Position numbers and translations under genes: made by a program. A model generated the notes under the pieces. The model saw only the letters and a list, made by a program, of their open reading frames with translations, was not told where the DNA came from and searched no databases. This document shows, one piece after another, positions 9,208 through 17,154 of a DNA stretch of 64,000 nucleotides (positions within the stretch are counted from its first letter, which is position 1; every line of letters starts with the position of its first letter). The stretch lies in assembly GCA_964453645.1 (NCBI GenBank), contig CAYVRJ010000001.1, positions 248,001 to 312,000 on the forward strand. Reading direction: 5' to 3'. Source of the DNA: CAYVRJ01 sp964453645. Lineage in GTDB: Bacteria > Bacillota > Clostridia > Christensenellales > JAWKQI01.

Positions 9208-9242
9208 CACCGGTGATACTGCCGCGAACGGTATCACCGGTG
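9208..9242 (+). terminator. Perfect 12-bp inverted repeat after the ABC importer genes
   Basis: CACCGGTGATAC (9208-9219) and GTATCACCGGTG (9231-9242) pair perfectly around an 11-base loop. No T run follows, so it is not a classical intrinsic terminator. It may stabilise the 3' end of the importer transcript, cause partial termination before the regulator gene, or serve as an operator. Confidence 0.55.
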
Positions 9243-9331
9243 AAATATCAATGCAGATCAATGGTTTGATTATAGCACTTTTAAACATAATAAGACAACA
9301 ATGAAAATTTTTTTAAAGTTAGGATCGTCTC

Positions 9332-10189
9332 ATGGAAGGTGAAGTTTCGGTACTGGAAAATATAAAAGAATCATACGACATGCTGTTCGTTGCCGAAAAA
9401 AAGGTTGCGGATTACATTGTAGAGAACGCCAACAAGGTGATTATGATGAACGTCTCTCAACTGGCCACCGAGAGTGGTGTGAGTGACGCCACTGTGGTGC
9501 GCATGTGTAAACACTTAGGGTACAAGGGGTATTACCAAATGCGCCTCATTCTCTCCCGGGATTTTGGCAACAACGCCCGTGCCCTGGAGGACAAAAAACC
9601 CATCGATTCTCTGCAAAGTTTGTTCAATCAGCTTGCCAACAGTATTTTAGACGTTTCTAAAAATATTGATTTACCCACCATGATGTTGTGTGTGAACGTG
9701 TTAAAATCCAGCAAAACTGTGTATATTGCTGCTGCGGGTAACACAACGCCCCTGTCCATGGACTTGGGCTTTCGGCTGGGCAGATATGAAATCCGCACAG
9801 TATTTTCCAATATTCCCGAATATCTTCTCAATCTATTGAGTTTGGGCACCAGTGAAGATGCACTCATCGTGGTCACCCAATCGGGCACATCCAAACACGT
9901 GGTGCAGGCTGCCGAAGTTGCCAGCGACCTTGGCATGAAAATCATTGCCATCACGGCAACAGCGCAATCCCCCATATCCAAATTAGCCACACACATTCTC
10001 TTTTCCACCACCAACCGCAATATTTTTGAATGGCACGAACCGGGTAATCACCTGTGTGAAATGGCCATCTGCGATGCACTGGTTTATTTTGTGAAAAATG
10101 GAGAGGCCATTTGCAAGCACAACGCCCAGTTGGCCAAGGACGAACACAACAAGCAGATCGACTTCTTGTTATCTGAATTCCAATTGTAA
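9332..10189 (+). CDS. RpiR/MurR-family transcriptional regulator
   Basis: The 285-residue protein has an N-terminal RpiR-type helix-turn-helix (about 1-77; ATESGVSDATVVRMCKHLGY is the recognition region) and a C-terminal SIS domain (about 120-260, with VTQSGTSKHV) that binds phosphosugars. Regulators of this family control sugar operons in response to a sugar phosphate. It lies 133 bases after the binding protein on the same strand and probably regulates the operon upstream. The ATG at 9332 follows TTAGGA. A weak promoter-like TTGATT and TAATAA pair lies in the gap. Confidence 0.9.
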   Translation: MEGEVSVLENIKESYDMLFVAEKKVADYIVENANKVIMMNVSQLATESGVSDATVVRMCKHLGYKGYYQMRLILSRDFGNNARALEDKKPIDSLQSLFNQLANSILDVSKNIDLPTMMLCVNVLKSSKTVYIAAAGNTTPLSMDLGFRLGRYEIRTVFSNIPEYLLNLLSLGTSEDALIVVTQSGTSKHVVQAAEVASDLGMKIIAITATAQSPISKLATHILFSTTNRNIFEWHEPGNHLCEMAICDALVYFVKNGEAICKHNAQLAKDEHNKQIDFLLSEFQL

Positions 10190-10228
10190 ACAATTCATCA
10201 TTCACATAAATGAGTCATAAAATCTTGC

Positions 10229-10267
10229 AAAATACTGTAGGTATTATCACAAATACAGTATTTTTTT
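10229..10267 (+). terminator. Intrinsic terminator after the RpiR-type gene
   Basis: AAAATACTGTA (10229-10239) pairs with TACAGTATTTT (10254-10264) around a 14-base loop, and seven T follow from 10261. It ends the regulator transcript or forms part of the leader of the next gene; an alternative pairing partner occurs at 10308-10315. Confidence 0.75.
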
Positions 10268-10359
10268 CATATTTTTAACTGAGTTATAAAAAATATGAAT
10301 GTATGCCCTGTATTTCAGAAAAACTAAATACAGATGTTTTTGGCATAGGAGATTTTATA

Positions 10360-12483
10360 ATGGAGTATAGAAGACAAAAAAGGTTAGCCACAAAGGTGAC
10401 ATTACTCATGTTGGTGGGTCTGCTTGTTGTCTTTGCAATTTTAACGTTTGTCATTGCAAACACAACCACAGAAACCCTCATAGAAAAACAGGAACAGCAA
10501 TTGGCGCTGTTGGCAGATACAAATGCAAAGACAGCGAGAAGCATTATGCAGACAATGGTAGACAAGCAAAACATGCTGGGAGATACCATTAAAAATTTAG
10601 GGGCAATGGCCGAAGTGGAGCGCATGCCGTTTTTAATGAAGTACATAACCTTTGCCCGCACAGAGGAGACTCAAATCTTAAGCTTGTATTACGTTGCAGG
10701 CAGGGAACTCACCCCACCCAACGGCCTCTCGGTGTTTATGACCACGGGGCAGGCTAAGATGGATACCAACCAACAAGCCATGCTTTCAGTCGATGCCTAC
10801 AACGCAGTGAGAGATGCAAAAGGTATGATGATCTTGGATCCCCATAAAAAAATGATTGATGGCAGGGAGTATTTAGTCATCTCCGTTTTGGTTCCCGTCT
10901 TGGATGAAAGAGGAAACTTTTCGGGGGTCGTGGGCAGCGATATCGACACAGATTTGTTAAATGCAGCACAGTATTCCACGGGGGGATATGAAAGCTTTGC
11001 AAACGTCATCATCTGTGGACATCAGACAGTCATTATGAACACATTCGATACCCACACCGTGGGCACAAAGTTTGCAGAATCCACTCGGAGCAAGAACCCC
11101 AACTTAATTTTAGATACTGCAAAAAATGCGGAGACAAAAACTTTTCTAGATGAATTTAAAGACGGTACGGCTCAATACCGCTCCTGTGTGCCCTTTTATG
11201 TGGGTGCATCCAGCACCGTTTGGCTGAGCGTGACCAGCGTTTCCAAAGAAGAGTTTGATGCACCCATCAATGCGCAGGTGACCATGGTGATCATCATCAG
11301 CGTGGTTGCCCTCATCGGCTTGGCACTGTTGACATATATCATCATCAACAGGTCTATGCGGCCCATCGCTCAGATTGAAGCAGCAGCCAAGGAACTTGCA
11401 GCAGGTAATTTGAAAGCCCAAATAGCCCATACGGGGGAGGACGAAGTGGGCAGACTGGCGGAGAGCATTCGGGAGTCCATGTCGTCCATCAAGGGATACA
11501 TTGACGATGTGGCCATGGCCATGAGTTATATGGCAGACGGCAATTTCGATATCCCCGAACCCAGCAAACCCTTTATGGGAGACTTTAAAATTATTGAAGA
11601 AAATGTGCGCAAAATCGTTGCACAAATGTCGGATATTCTCTATCGAATCAACATTGCTGCCGATCAGGTTTCCTACGGTTCCAACCAAGTGTCCAACAGC
11701 TCCCAATCGTTGGCTCAGGGAGCAACGGAGCAAGCGGGAGCAGTGGAAGAACTTTCGGCAACTATCTCAGGCATTTCTGCACAAGTAAAAGAAAATGCAA
11801 TCAGCTCCAACGAAGCCAACGAATCTGCAAAAGATGCGGTGGGGGGTGTTATGGAGAGCAACACCCAAATGGAAAAACTCATGTCCGCCATGAACGACAT
11901 CCACAGCAAATCTTCGGTGATCAAAAACATCATCAAAACCATCGAGGATATCGCCTTCCAAACCAACATATTAGCCCTAAACGCTGCTGTTGAAGCTTCT
12001 CGGGCCGGGGAGTCGGGCAAGGGGTTTGCCGTGGTTGCAGATGAAGTGAGAAGCCTTGCAGCAAAATCCACCGAAGCAGCCAAGAACACCACGTCCCTCA
12101 TCGAAGATTCGGTGAAATCCATCGACACTGGGGTGAAGCTGGCAAAGATAACGGCAGACGATCTGTTAAAAATTGTGGAGACGGTGAACAAGACCACCCA
12201 TTTAATCACGGGTATATCCGAGGCAACCAACGAACAAGCAGAAGCCTTGGGGCAAGTGACTGTGGGTATCGATCAAATATCCACGGTTGTGCAGACCAAT
12301 TCGGCAACCAGCGAAGAGAGTGCTGCTGCCAGCCAAGAGCTGTCCAGCCAAGCACAGCTTTTAAAGGAATTGGTGGGTAGGTTTAAATTAAAGGGCACAG
12401 CGGCACTGCCCGGGGGCGATACACCCCAAAAGGTACACAACGCCCGCAACTATTTAAACCAGGGATCGGACAGTAAATATTAA
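10360..12483 (+). CDS. Methyl-accepting chemotaxis protein with Cache-like sensor
   Basis: A 707-residue chemoreceptor. A first membrane segment (about 8-30) precedes an extracellular sensor of about 270 residues that looks like a double Cache domain. A second membrane segment (about 306-330) is followed by HAMP and a cytoplasmic signalling helix pair. The highly conserved hairpin tip AFQTNILALNAAVEASRAGE lies near residues 532-551 and contacts CheA/CheW. It would bias flagellar rotation in response to a small ligand. ATG 10360 fits AGGAG eight bases upstream; an earlier in-frame ATG at 10303 falls inside a leader hairpin. It follows the sugar operon, so sugar taxis is possible but unproven. 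Confidence 0.93.
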   Translation: MEYRRQKRLATKVTLLMLVGLLVVFAILTFVIANTTTETLIEKQEQQLALLADTNAKTARSIMQTMVDKQNMLGDTIKNLGAMAEVERMPFLMKYITFARTEETQILSLYYVAGRELTPPNGLSVFMTTGQAKMDTNQQAMLSVDAYNAVRDAKGMMILDPHKKMIDGREYLVISVLVPVLDERGNFSGVVGSDIDTDLLNAAQYSTGGYESFANVIICGHQTVIMNTFDTHTVGTKFAESTRSKNPNLILDTAKNAETKTFLDEFKDGTAQYRSCVPFYVGASSTVWLSVTSVSKEEFDAPINAQVTMVIIISVVALIGLALLTYIIINRSMRPIAQIEAAAKELAAGNLKAQIAHTGEDEVGRLAESIRESMSSIKGYIDDVAMAMSYMADGNFDIPEPSKPFMGDFKIIEENVRKIVAQMSDILYRINIAADQVSYGSNQVSNSSQSLAQGATEQAGAVEELSATISGISAQVKENAISSNEANESAKDAVGGVMESNTQMEKLMSAMNDIHSKSSVIKNIIKTIEDIAFQTNILALNAAVEASRAGESGKGFAVVADEVRSLAAKSTEAAKNTTSLIEDSVKSIDTGVKLAKITADDLLKIVETVNKTTHLITGISEATNEQAEALGQVTVGIDQISTVVQTNSATSEESAAASQELSSQAQLLKELVGRFKLKGTAALPGGDTPQKVHNARNYLNQGSDSKY

Positions 12484-12518
12484 AATGAATCATTAAAAAT
12501 GACACGAAGTTGAGTCTG

Positions 12519-12573
12519 GCTTGCAAAAATCTCTTTAAAACTATACTTTAAGTGAGATTTATGCAAGCTTTTC
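12519..12573 (+). terminator. Terminator after the chemoreceptor gene
   Basis: A long imperfect stem, GCTTGCA (12519-12525) with TGCAAGC (12562-12568) and inner AAATCTC with GAGATTT, is followed by TTTTCT. It separates the chemoreceptor from ddh. Confidence 0.75.
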
Positions 12574-12606
12574 TCATTTGTCTTGCAAATATCTACAATT
12601 TAGCAC

Positions 12607-12635
12607 TTGAAAGAGGCCAACCATTCGTGTATAAT
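12607..12635 (+). promoter_or_regulatory. Sigma-A promoter of ddh
   Basis: TTGAAA at 12607-12612, a 17-base spacer and a consensus TATAAT at 12630-12635 lie 29 bases before the ddh start codon. Confidence 0.82.
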
Positions 12636-12664
12636 AGAAACAAAAAAATTGAAGAGGTCGCAAC

Positions 12665-13639
12665 ATGAACAAGATTCGAATTGCAATTGCAGGTTATGGC
12701 AACCTTGGCAGGGGAGTGGAAAACTCCATCAAACAAAACCCTGATATGGAACTGGTTGCAGTGGTTTCCCGTAGATCAGACATACAAATTGACACGAAGG
12801 GCATTCCCGTTGTGCCCGTTGGCGATATAAAAACCCTAAAAGATCAGGTGGACGTGCTGGTTTTGTGCGGTGGCAGTGCAACGGACTTACCTCAGCAAAC
12901 CCCCGAGTTCACCCAGTGGTTTAACACCGTGGACAGTTACGACAACCACTCTAAAATTCCAGAGCACTTCAGTGCGGTGGATGCCGTTGCCAAGGAAAAC
13001 GGCAAGGTGTCGGTGATTTCTGTGGGATGGGATCCCGGAATGTTTTCGGTGAACCGCCTGTACTCCGAGTGCATCCTGCCCAGCGGCAGCCACTACACCT
13101 TTTGGGGCAGAGGGGTGAGCCAGGGTCATTCGGATGCCATTCGCCGGGTGGAGGGTGTTTTAGATGCAAGGCAATACACCGTGCCCGTACCCAATGCCAT
13201 TGAAGCTGTGCGCTCGGGCAGCAACCCCACGCTGTCCACCAGAGAAAAACATACCCGGGAGTGTTACGTTGTGGCAGCACCCGGTGCTGATCTTAAAAAA
13301 ATTGAGAGTGAAATCGTGTCTATGCCCGCATACTTTGCAGACTACGACACTACAGTGACGTTTATTTCCCAGGAGGAATTGAATAAAAACCACAGTGAGA
13401 TACCCCACGGCGGGTTTGTAATCCGCAGCGGAGACACTGGGAAAAATAAGCACATCATTGAATATGCATTAAAATTGGATTCCAATCCGGAGTTTACCGC
13501 CAGCGTCATGACAGCCTATGCCCGGGCAGCGTATCGATTGTGCCAAAAGGGGCAGTCGGGGTGCTACACCTGCTTTGACATCGCACCTGCGCTGCTCTCC
13601 ATCAAAACTGCCGAGGAACTGAGACGGGAGATGCTGTAG
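12665..13639 (+). CDS. ddh: meso-Diaminopimelate D-dehydrogenase
   Basis: This 324-residue NADPH-dependent enzyme makes meso-diaminopimelate directly from tetrahydrodipicolinate and ammonia in one step, feeding lysine and peptidoglycan synthesis. The N-terminal Rossmann motif is GYGNLG (about 10-15). Family-typical segments are SVGWDPGMFS, FWGRGVSQGHSDA and ARAAYRL near the C-terminus, and the length fits Ddh. It has its own promoter and follows a terminator, so it is probably monocistronic. Its stop codon lies one base from the stop of the convergent gene, with no separate terminator between them. Confidence 0.93.
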   Translation: MNKIRIAIAGYGNLGRGVENSIKQNPDMELVAVVSRRSDIQIDTKGIPVVPVGDIKTLKDQVDVLVLCGGSATDLPQQTPEFTQWFNTVDSYDNHSKIPEHFSAVDAVAKENGKVSVISVGWDPGMFSVNRLYSECILPSGSHYTFWGRGVSQGHSDAIRRVEGVLDARQYTVPVPNAIEAVRSGSNPTLSTREKHTRECYVVAAPGADLKKIESEIVSMPAYFADYDTTVTFISQEELNKNHSEIPHGGFVIRSGDTGKNKHIIEYALKLDSNPEFTASVMTAYARAAYRLCQKGQSGCYTCFDIAPALLSIKTAEELRREML

Positions 13640-13640
13640 A

Positions 13641-14183
13641 TCAACCCGTTTTGGGAGCAGTGTGTTCCGTATCGTCGGGCAGAGTAACCAACCCCGGGAC
13701 CACAAAGAGTGAATCGCTCATAACGGCAATAAAGTGGTCTTCGTCGTTGGCATCCACAATTTCAAAAACAATTTTGTAAAACCCCGGTTCCGATGCAACA
13801 ATGAAGACGGTGATATCTGTGTTGCTCAGAGGGGTGCTCTGCCTGTAGGGTAAGTTGGGATTGGCAATGTTGTAATAATTGTAGGGGTACTGGCTATCCC
13901 GAACGATTAACTGCACGCTGCTGTCCACATGAGCCACCAACCGAATATCCCCGTAGTCCAACATCCCCTTCCGAATCTTTACTGTTAAAGTCGGAAGGGT
14001 TTTTTTACCCAAGTTGGGTATGATTTGTCCTTGGGGCGTTTCGGCTAGATTAGGCCTCGTATATAGATCGCCTTCGTAGTTGTGTTCGATAAAGAGCTGT
14101 GCGTATGCACTGACGTTGGAAACCGTTAAAAAAAGTATGGTTGCGATCAATCCTGTCAATACAAACCGAATTGTTTTTTTCAT
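13641..14183 (-). CDS. Secreted protein of unknown function ending in APKTG
   Basis: A 180-residue product with a clear signal peptide (basic MKK start, hydrophobic core, SAYA cleavage region near residues 25-28). The rest is a hydrophilic, probably beta-rich domain that I do not recognise. It ends exactly at APKTG, like the sortase or PKTG-type sorting motif of Clostridia surface proteins, but without the membrane segment and basic tail that normally follow. Neither other frame downstream offers such a tail. The ATG at 14183 follows GAGGG. It is convergent with ddh and divergent from hflK; a TTGGAG/TATAAA pair upstream may be its promoter. Confidence 0.72.
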   Translation of the reverse strand: MKKTIRFVLTGLIATILFLTVSNVSAYAQLFIEHNYEGDLYTRPNLAETPQGQIIPNLGKKTLPTLTVKIRKGMLDYGDIRLVAHVDSSVQLIVRDSQYPYNYYNIANPNLPYRQSTPLSNTDITVFIVASEPGFYKIVFEIVDANDEDHFIAVMSDSLFVVPGLVTLPDDTEHTAPKTG

Positions 14184-14220
14184 GACAATACCCTCACATT
14201 TTTTATATAGTAATATTTTA

Positions 14221-14250
14221 TTGCTCCAATGACACTATTTATGTTATAAT
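14221..14250 (+). promoter_or_regulatory. Promoter of hflK-hflC
   Basis: TTGCTC at 14221-14226 and TATAAT at 14245-14250, 18 bases apart, with a TGT extension just before the -10 that makes an extended -10 promoter. The hflK start follows 42 bases later. Confidence 0.68.
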
Positions 14251-14292
14251 CAAAAAGATATTGTAAATTTTAAAAAAGAAATGGGAGGAGAA

Positions 14293-15267
14293 ATGAATAA
14301 TACATACGATTTCAGCTTCAAGGCACCAGACAAAAAGGCAGTATCTAAGATTGTTAAGGTTGTCGTCATAGTGCTGGCAGTGCTGATTATTTTATTCAAC
14401 GGGATATACATCCTAAACTCGGGTGAAGAGGCTGTGATCACACGGTTCGGCGCATATGCAAACACAGTGACAAACCCTGGTTTGCAGATTAAAGTGCCCT
14501 TTATTGATGTTGCCAACGTTGTGAACGTGGAGTCCATCCGGCGCATGGAGTTTGGCTTTCGCTCAGATGCATACGAGGAAACAGCCCTTGTGAATGCCGA
14601 AGCCATTATGCTCACGGGAGATGAAAATCTCGTCATCGCCGATTGGTCTATTTTATACCGGGTGAAAAACAGCTACGACTTCCTGTACAAGGTGGACGAT
14701 GTGGAGGGGACCCTGCGCATTATTGCAGAATCTTCCTACCGCAGGGTGGTTGCAGCCCATCCATTAGACGATATTCTCACCAACCAAAAGGATATCATCC
14801 AAAACGAAATTATGGCCGACTTGCAGCAGATTTGCGATAAATACGAAATTGGCGTGGTGATTACAGCCGTGCAGCTCCAAGACGCAATGCCCCCCGATCC
14901 TGTGAAGGAGGCATTCCTGGACGTTTCCTCTGCAAAGGAAGAAAAGGCCGCAAAGATTAACGAAGCATCTAAATATGCAAACGAAAAGATTCCCGTTGCC
15001 CGGGGTGATGCAGCAAAGATGCTCAACGAAGCCGAGGGGTATAAGCAGCGCCGCATCAACGAGGCAGAGGGTGCCGTTGCAAGATATAAAGCCATCGAGT
15101 TAGAATACCAAAAGCAACCCGAGATCATGCGCACAAGGCTGTACCTTGAAATGATCAACGAAGTGCTGCCCAAAGTGCAAAACGTCTATATCGTCAATTC
15201 CGATGGAGATATGGTGAAATTCCTGCCCATTGGCAACGGCGCTGTGATACCGGGAGGTACCAGATAA
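14293..15267 (+). CDS. hflK: HflK-like SPFH/band 7 membrane protein
   Basis: About 324 residues: a cytoplasmic N-terminus, one membrane segment (about 20-40) and a band 7/SPFH domain (GEEAVITRFG onward), then an Ala/Glu/Lys-rich helix containing NEAEGYKQRRINEAEG. HflK and HflC form a large membrane cage around the FtsH protease in proteobacteria. FtsH is not in this window. I prefer ATG 14293, preceded by GGGAGG, over ATG 14281, although spacing is short. The stop overlaps the hflC start (TAATGA), implying translational coupling and a stoichiometric pair. Confidence 0.85.
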   Translation: MNNTYDFSFKAPDKKAVSKIVKVVVIVLAVLIILFNGIYILNSGEEAVITRFGAYANTVTNPGLQIKVPFIDVANVVNVESIRRMEFGFRSDAYEETALVNAEAIMLTGDENLVIADWSILYRVKNSYDFLYKVDDVEGTLRIIAESSYRRVVAAHPLDDILTNQKDIIQNEIMADLQQICDKYEIGVVITAVQLQDAMPPDPVKEAFLDVSSAKEEKAAKINEASKYANEKIPVARGDAAKMLNEAEGYKQRRINEAEGAVARYKAIELEYQKQPEIMRTRLYLEMINEVLPKVQNVYIVNSDGDMVKFLPIGNGAVIPGGTR

Positions 15268-16250
15268 TGAAAAAGAAAACCATCGTATTACTCGTCATTG
15301 CAGTTTTACTGCTGATCGTTTCCTTTTCCTGCTTCTTTACTTTGGGAGAGGACGAAACGGCTATACTCCAGCGGTTTGGGCGTGTGGAGGGGGTTTATGT
15401 GAAAAAAGCTACCCCTGCACTGTTTGCTCAGCTTGCGGAAATGGAATACAACGTGCCCGTATACGAGGGTACCGGGCTTAAGTTTTGTTTGCCCTTTATT
15501 GATTCTGTCAAAAAATATTCCAGTTTGTTGCTGACATACGACACACCCCCCAGGCAGGTTATCACTGCGGACAAAAAGAAACTGCTGTTCGACAACAACG
15601 CCCAGTGGCGGATCGACAATCCCCTCAAGTTCTATGTGGCGGTGGGCAGTACAGCTGTTGCCCGGGATCGGATCGACAACATCTTATACTCCCGTATGAA
15701 CGAAAAGGTGGGTAAGATGGAGTCCCACACCCTGATCACCGACAAGGCGGCAGTGGATACCATGCTCAACGAACTTGCAGCCGATGTGACCCAAGAGTCT
15801 TTGAAATTTGGCGTAACCGTGTTTGACATTCGCATTAAGCGAACAGACCTGCCCCAAGAGAACTACGAAAGCATCTACAACCGCATGATCACGGAGCGCA
15901 ACCGCATTGCCGCCCAGTATCGTTCGGAGGGGGATGAAGAGTCCATCAAAATTCGCTCCAACACCGACAGGGAAGTAATCGTCATCCTCTCGGAGGCAGA
16001 AAAGACAGCACTGACCACCAAAGGTGAGGGAGACGGTTTAGCCGCAGAAATATTCAACGATGCTTATGGCAAAGACCCGGCATTCTTTGAGTTTTACAAC
16101 CTGTTGGAGACCTATCGGCAGACGGTGGGTAATTCCACCACGCTGGTGATTCCTCTGGACAGCCAGTATGCAAAATACCTGCTGGGCGTAACCGATAAGT
16201 TTACACCACCGCCCAAGGTTGTGGAAACTACCCCAGATACCAACGAATAA
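15267..16250 (+). CDS. hflC: HflC-like SPFH/band 7 membrane protein
   Basis: A 327-residue partner of HflK: an N-terminal membrane anchor (about 5-27), the SPFH domain starting at GEDETAILQRFG, and a helical C-terminal part with an EAEKTA segment. The C-terminus ends in a Pro/Thr-rich tail. The ATG overlaps the hflK stop codon by one base. The pair presumably forms a hetero-oligomeric membrane microdomain scaffold; which protease it serves here is not shown. Confidence 0.87.
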   Translation: MKKKTIVLLVIAVLLLIVSFSCFFTLGEDETAILQRFGRVEGVYVKKATPALFAQLAEMEYNVPVYEGTGLKFCLPFIDSVKKYSSLLLTYDTPPRQVITADKKKLLFDNNAQWRIDNPLKFYVAVGSTAVARDRIDNILYSRMNEKVGKMESHTLITDKAAVDTMLNELAADVTQESLKFGVTVFDIRIKRTDLPQENYESIYNRMITERNRIAAQYRSEGDEESIKIRSNTDREVIVILSEAEKTALTTKGEGDGLAAEIFNDAYGKDPAFFEFYNLLETYRQTVGNSTTLVIPLDSQYAKYLLGVTDKFTPPPKVVETTPDTNE

Positions 16251-16274
16251 TTTATTTAAAGGAGATTTTTATAC

Positions 16275-16943
16275 ATGAAAAAAGTTTTAACAACCCTTTC
16301 GGTGCTCCTGTGTTTTATGCTGCTCTTTAGCAGTTGCGGGTTATCCAGTGACGATTTACAAACCATTAAAGATATGGGCGAAAGCGTCAGGGAGCAATTG
16401 AGCAGCGACAAGCCTGAATTTGAAAAGGGCGAAAGCACGGAAAAGAGTTATAAGAGTAAGTTCTTGGGCGTATCTTTTGTGGCCCCCGAAGGGTTTTATA
16501 TGGCCACTGAAGAGCAGATCAAGGAAATAGCTGCCGAACCAAACGATTTTAACAACTTGACCCAAGATGAGTTGGATGCTGCCAATGCAGTGATTGAATA
16601 TGAAATGATGAGCTTTAGTTCCACCACAGGGTCCAGCGTGATCGTTGCCTGTGAGAAGAAGGCGCTGCCCATCATCACCGAAGATATTTACTTGGATTCT
16701 GTACAGCAGCAATTAAAAGATTCGCGTATTCAAACTGGTGAAAAGTCCAAGGTGACTATTGCGGGCAGGGAGTACAAATGCATAACTGCAAAGGTTGCGA
16801 TGAATGCTCAAGTGATGTTAAACCAAGTGTACTGCGTGCGGGTGATTGGCGATTACTCCGCACTGATTACATTCAGTTATGCGGACGGGCAGGATGCGGA
16901 GTATGATTTGCTCTTGAATACCTTTAAGCCAATTGCAGAATAA
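16275..16943 (+). CDS. Lipoprotein of unknown function
   Basis: A 222-residue protein with a lipoprotein signal peptide and lipobox FSSC (Cys at about 21). The mature part begins with a charged, probably helical stretch rich in Glu/Lys/Ser, then a globular domain starting near GVSFVAPEGF and ending DLLLNTFKPIAE. This layout resembles small membrane-anchored proteins that measure or bind a surface ligand, but I cannot name the family. It lies 24 bases after hflC behind AAAGGAGA, so it is probably in the same operon and may act outside the membrane near the HflKC complex. Confidence 0.72.
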   Translation: MKKVLTTLSVLLCFMLLFSSCGLSSDDLQTIKDMGESVREQLSSDKPEFEKGESTEKSYKSKFLGVSFVAPEGFYMATEEQIKEIAAEPNDFNNLTQDELDAANAVIEYEMMSFSSTTGSSVIVACEKKALPIITEDIYLDSVQQQLKDSRIQTGEKSKVTIAGREYKCITAKVAMNAQVMLNQVYCVRVIGDYSALITFSYADGQDAEYDLLLNTFKPIAE

Positions 16944-16966
16944 ACGTTTACCTTAAACCACGTTAC

Positions 16967-17116
16967 GTGGGCTCCGCCCACACCCGCAAGGGGGAATGAT
17001 TCCCCCTTGACCCCTCTTAAGCGCAAAAGCTCACGCTTTGCGTTAAAAAAGTTTTTGGGTTTCCAAAGGGTATTTTTTTAAAAATACCCTTTGGCGGGTG
17101 CAGGGCAGTGCCCTGC
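16967..17116. repeat. Composite palindromic intergenic element
   Basis: Four strong palindromes lie within 150 bases. GTGGGC-TCC-GCCCAC is at 16967-16981. AAGGGGGAA-TGA-TTCCCCCTT is at 16988-17008. A perfect 15-bp stem with a 2-base loop, CCAAAGGGTATTTTT and its complement, is at 17063-17094. GCAGGGCA-G-TGCCCTGC is at 17100-17116. An imperfect GCGCAAAAGC/GCTTTGCGTT pair lies between them. There is no open frame. The modular look suggests a dispersed repeat or a folded RNA between convergent genes; only one copy occurs in the window. Confidence 0.7.
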
Positions 17117-17130
17117 TTAAGAAAAGCTAT

Positions 17131-17154
17131 ACAGCCGCAATAGGCTGTTTTTTT
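17131..17154 (+). terminator. Terminator of the hflKC-lipoprotein operon
   Basis: ACAGCC (17131-17136) pairs with GGCTGT (17143-17148) around a 6-base loop and a run of seven T follows. It ends plus-strand transcription just before the convergent germination gene. Confidence 0.75.
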
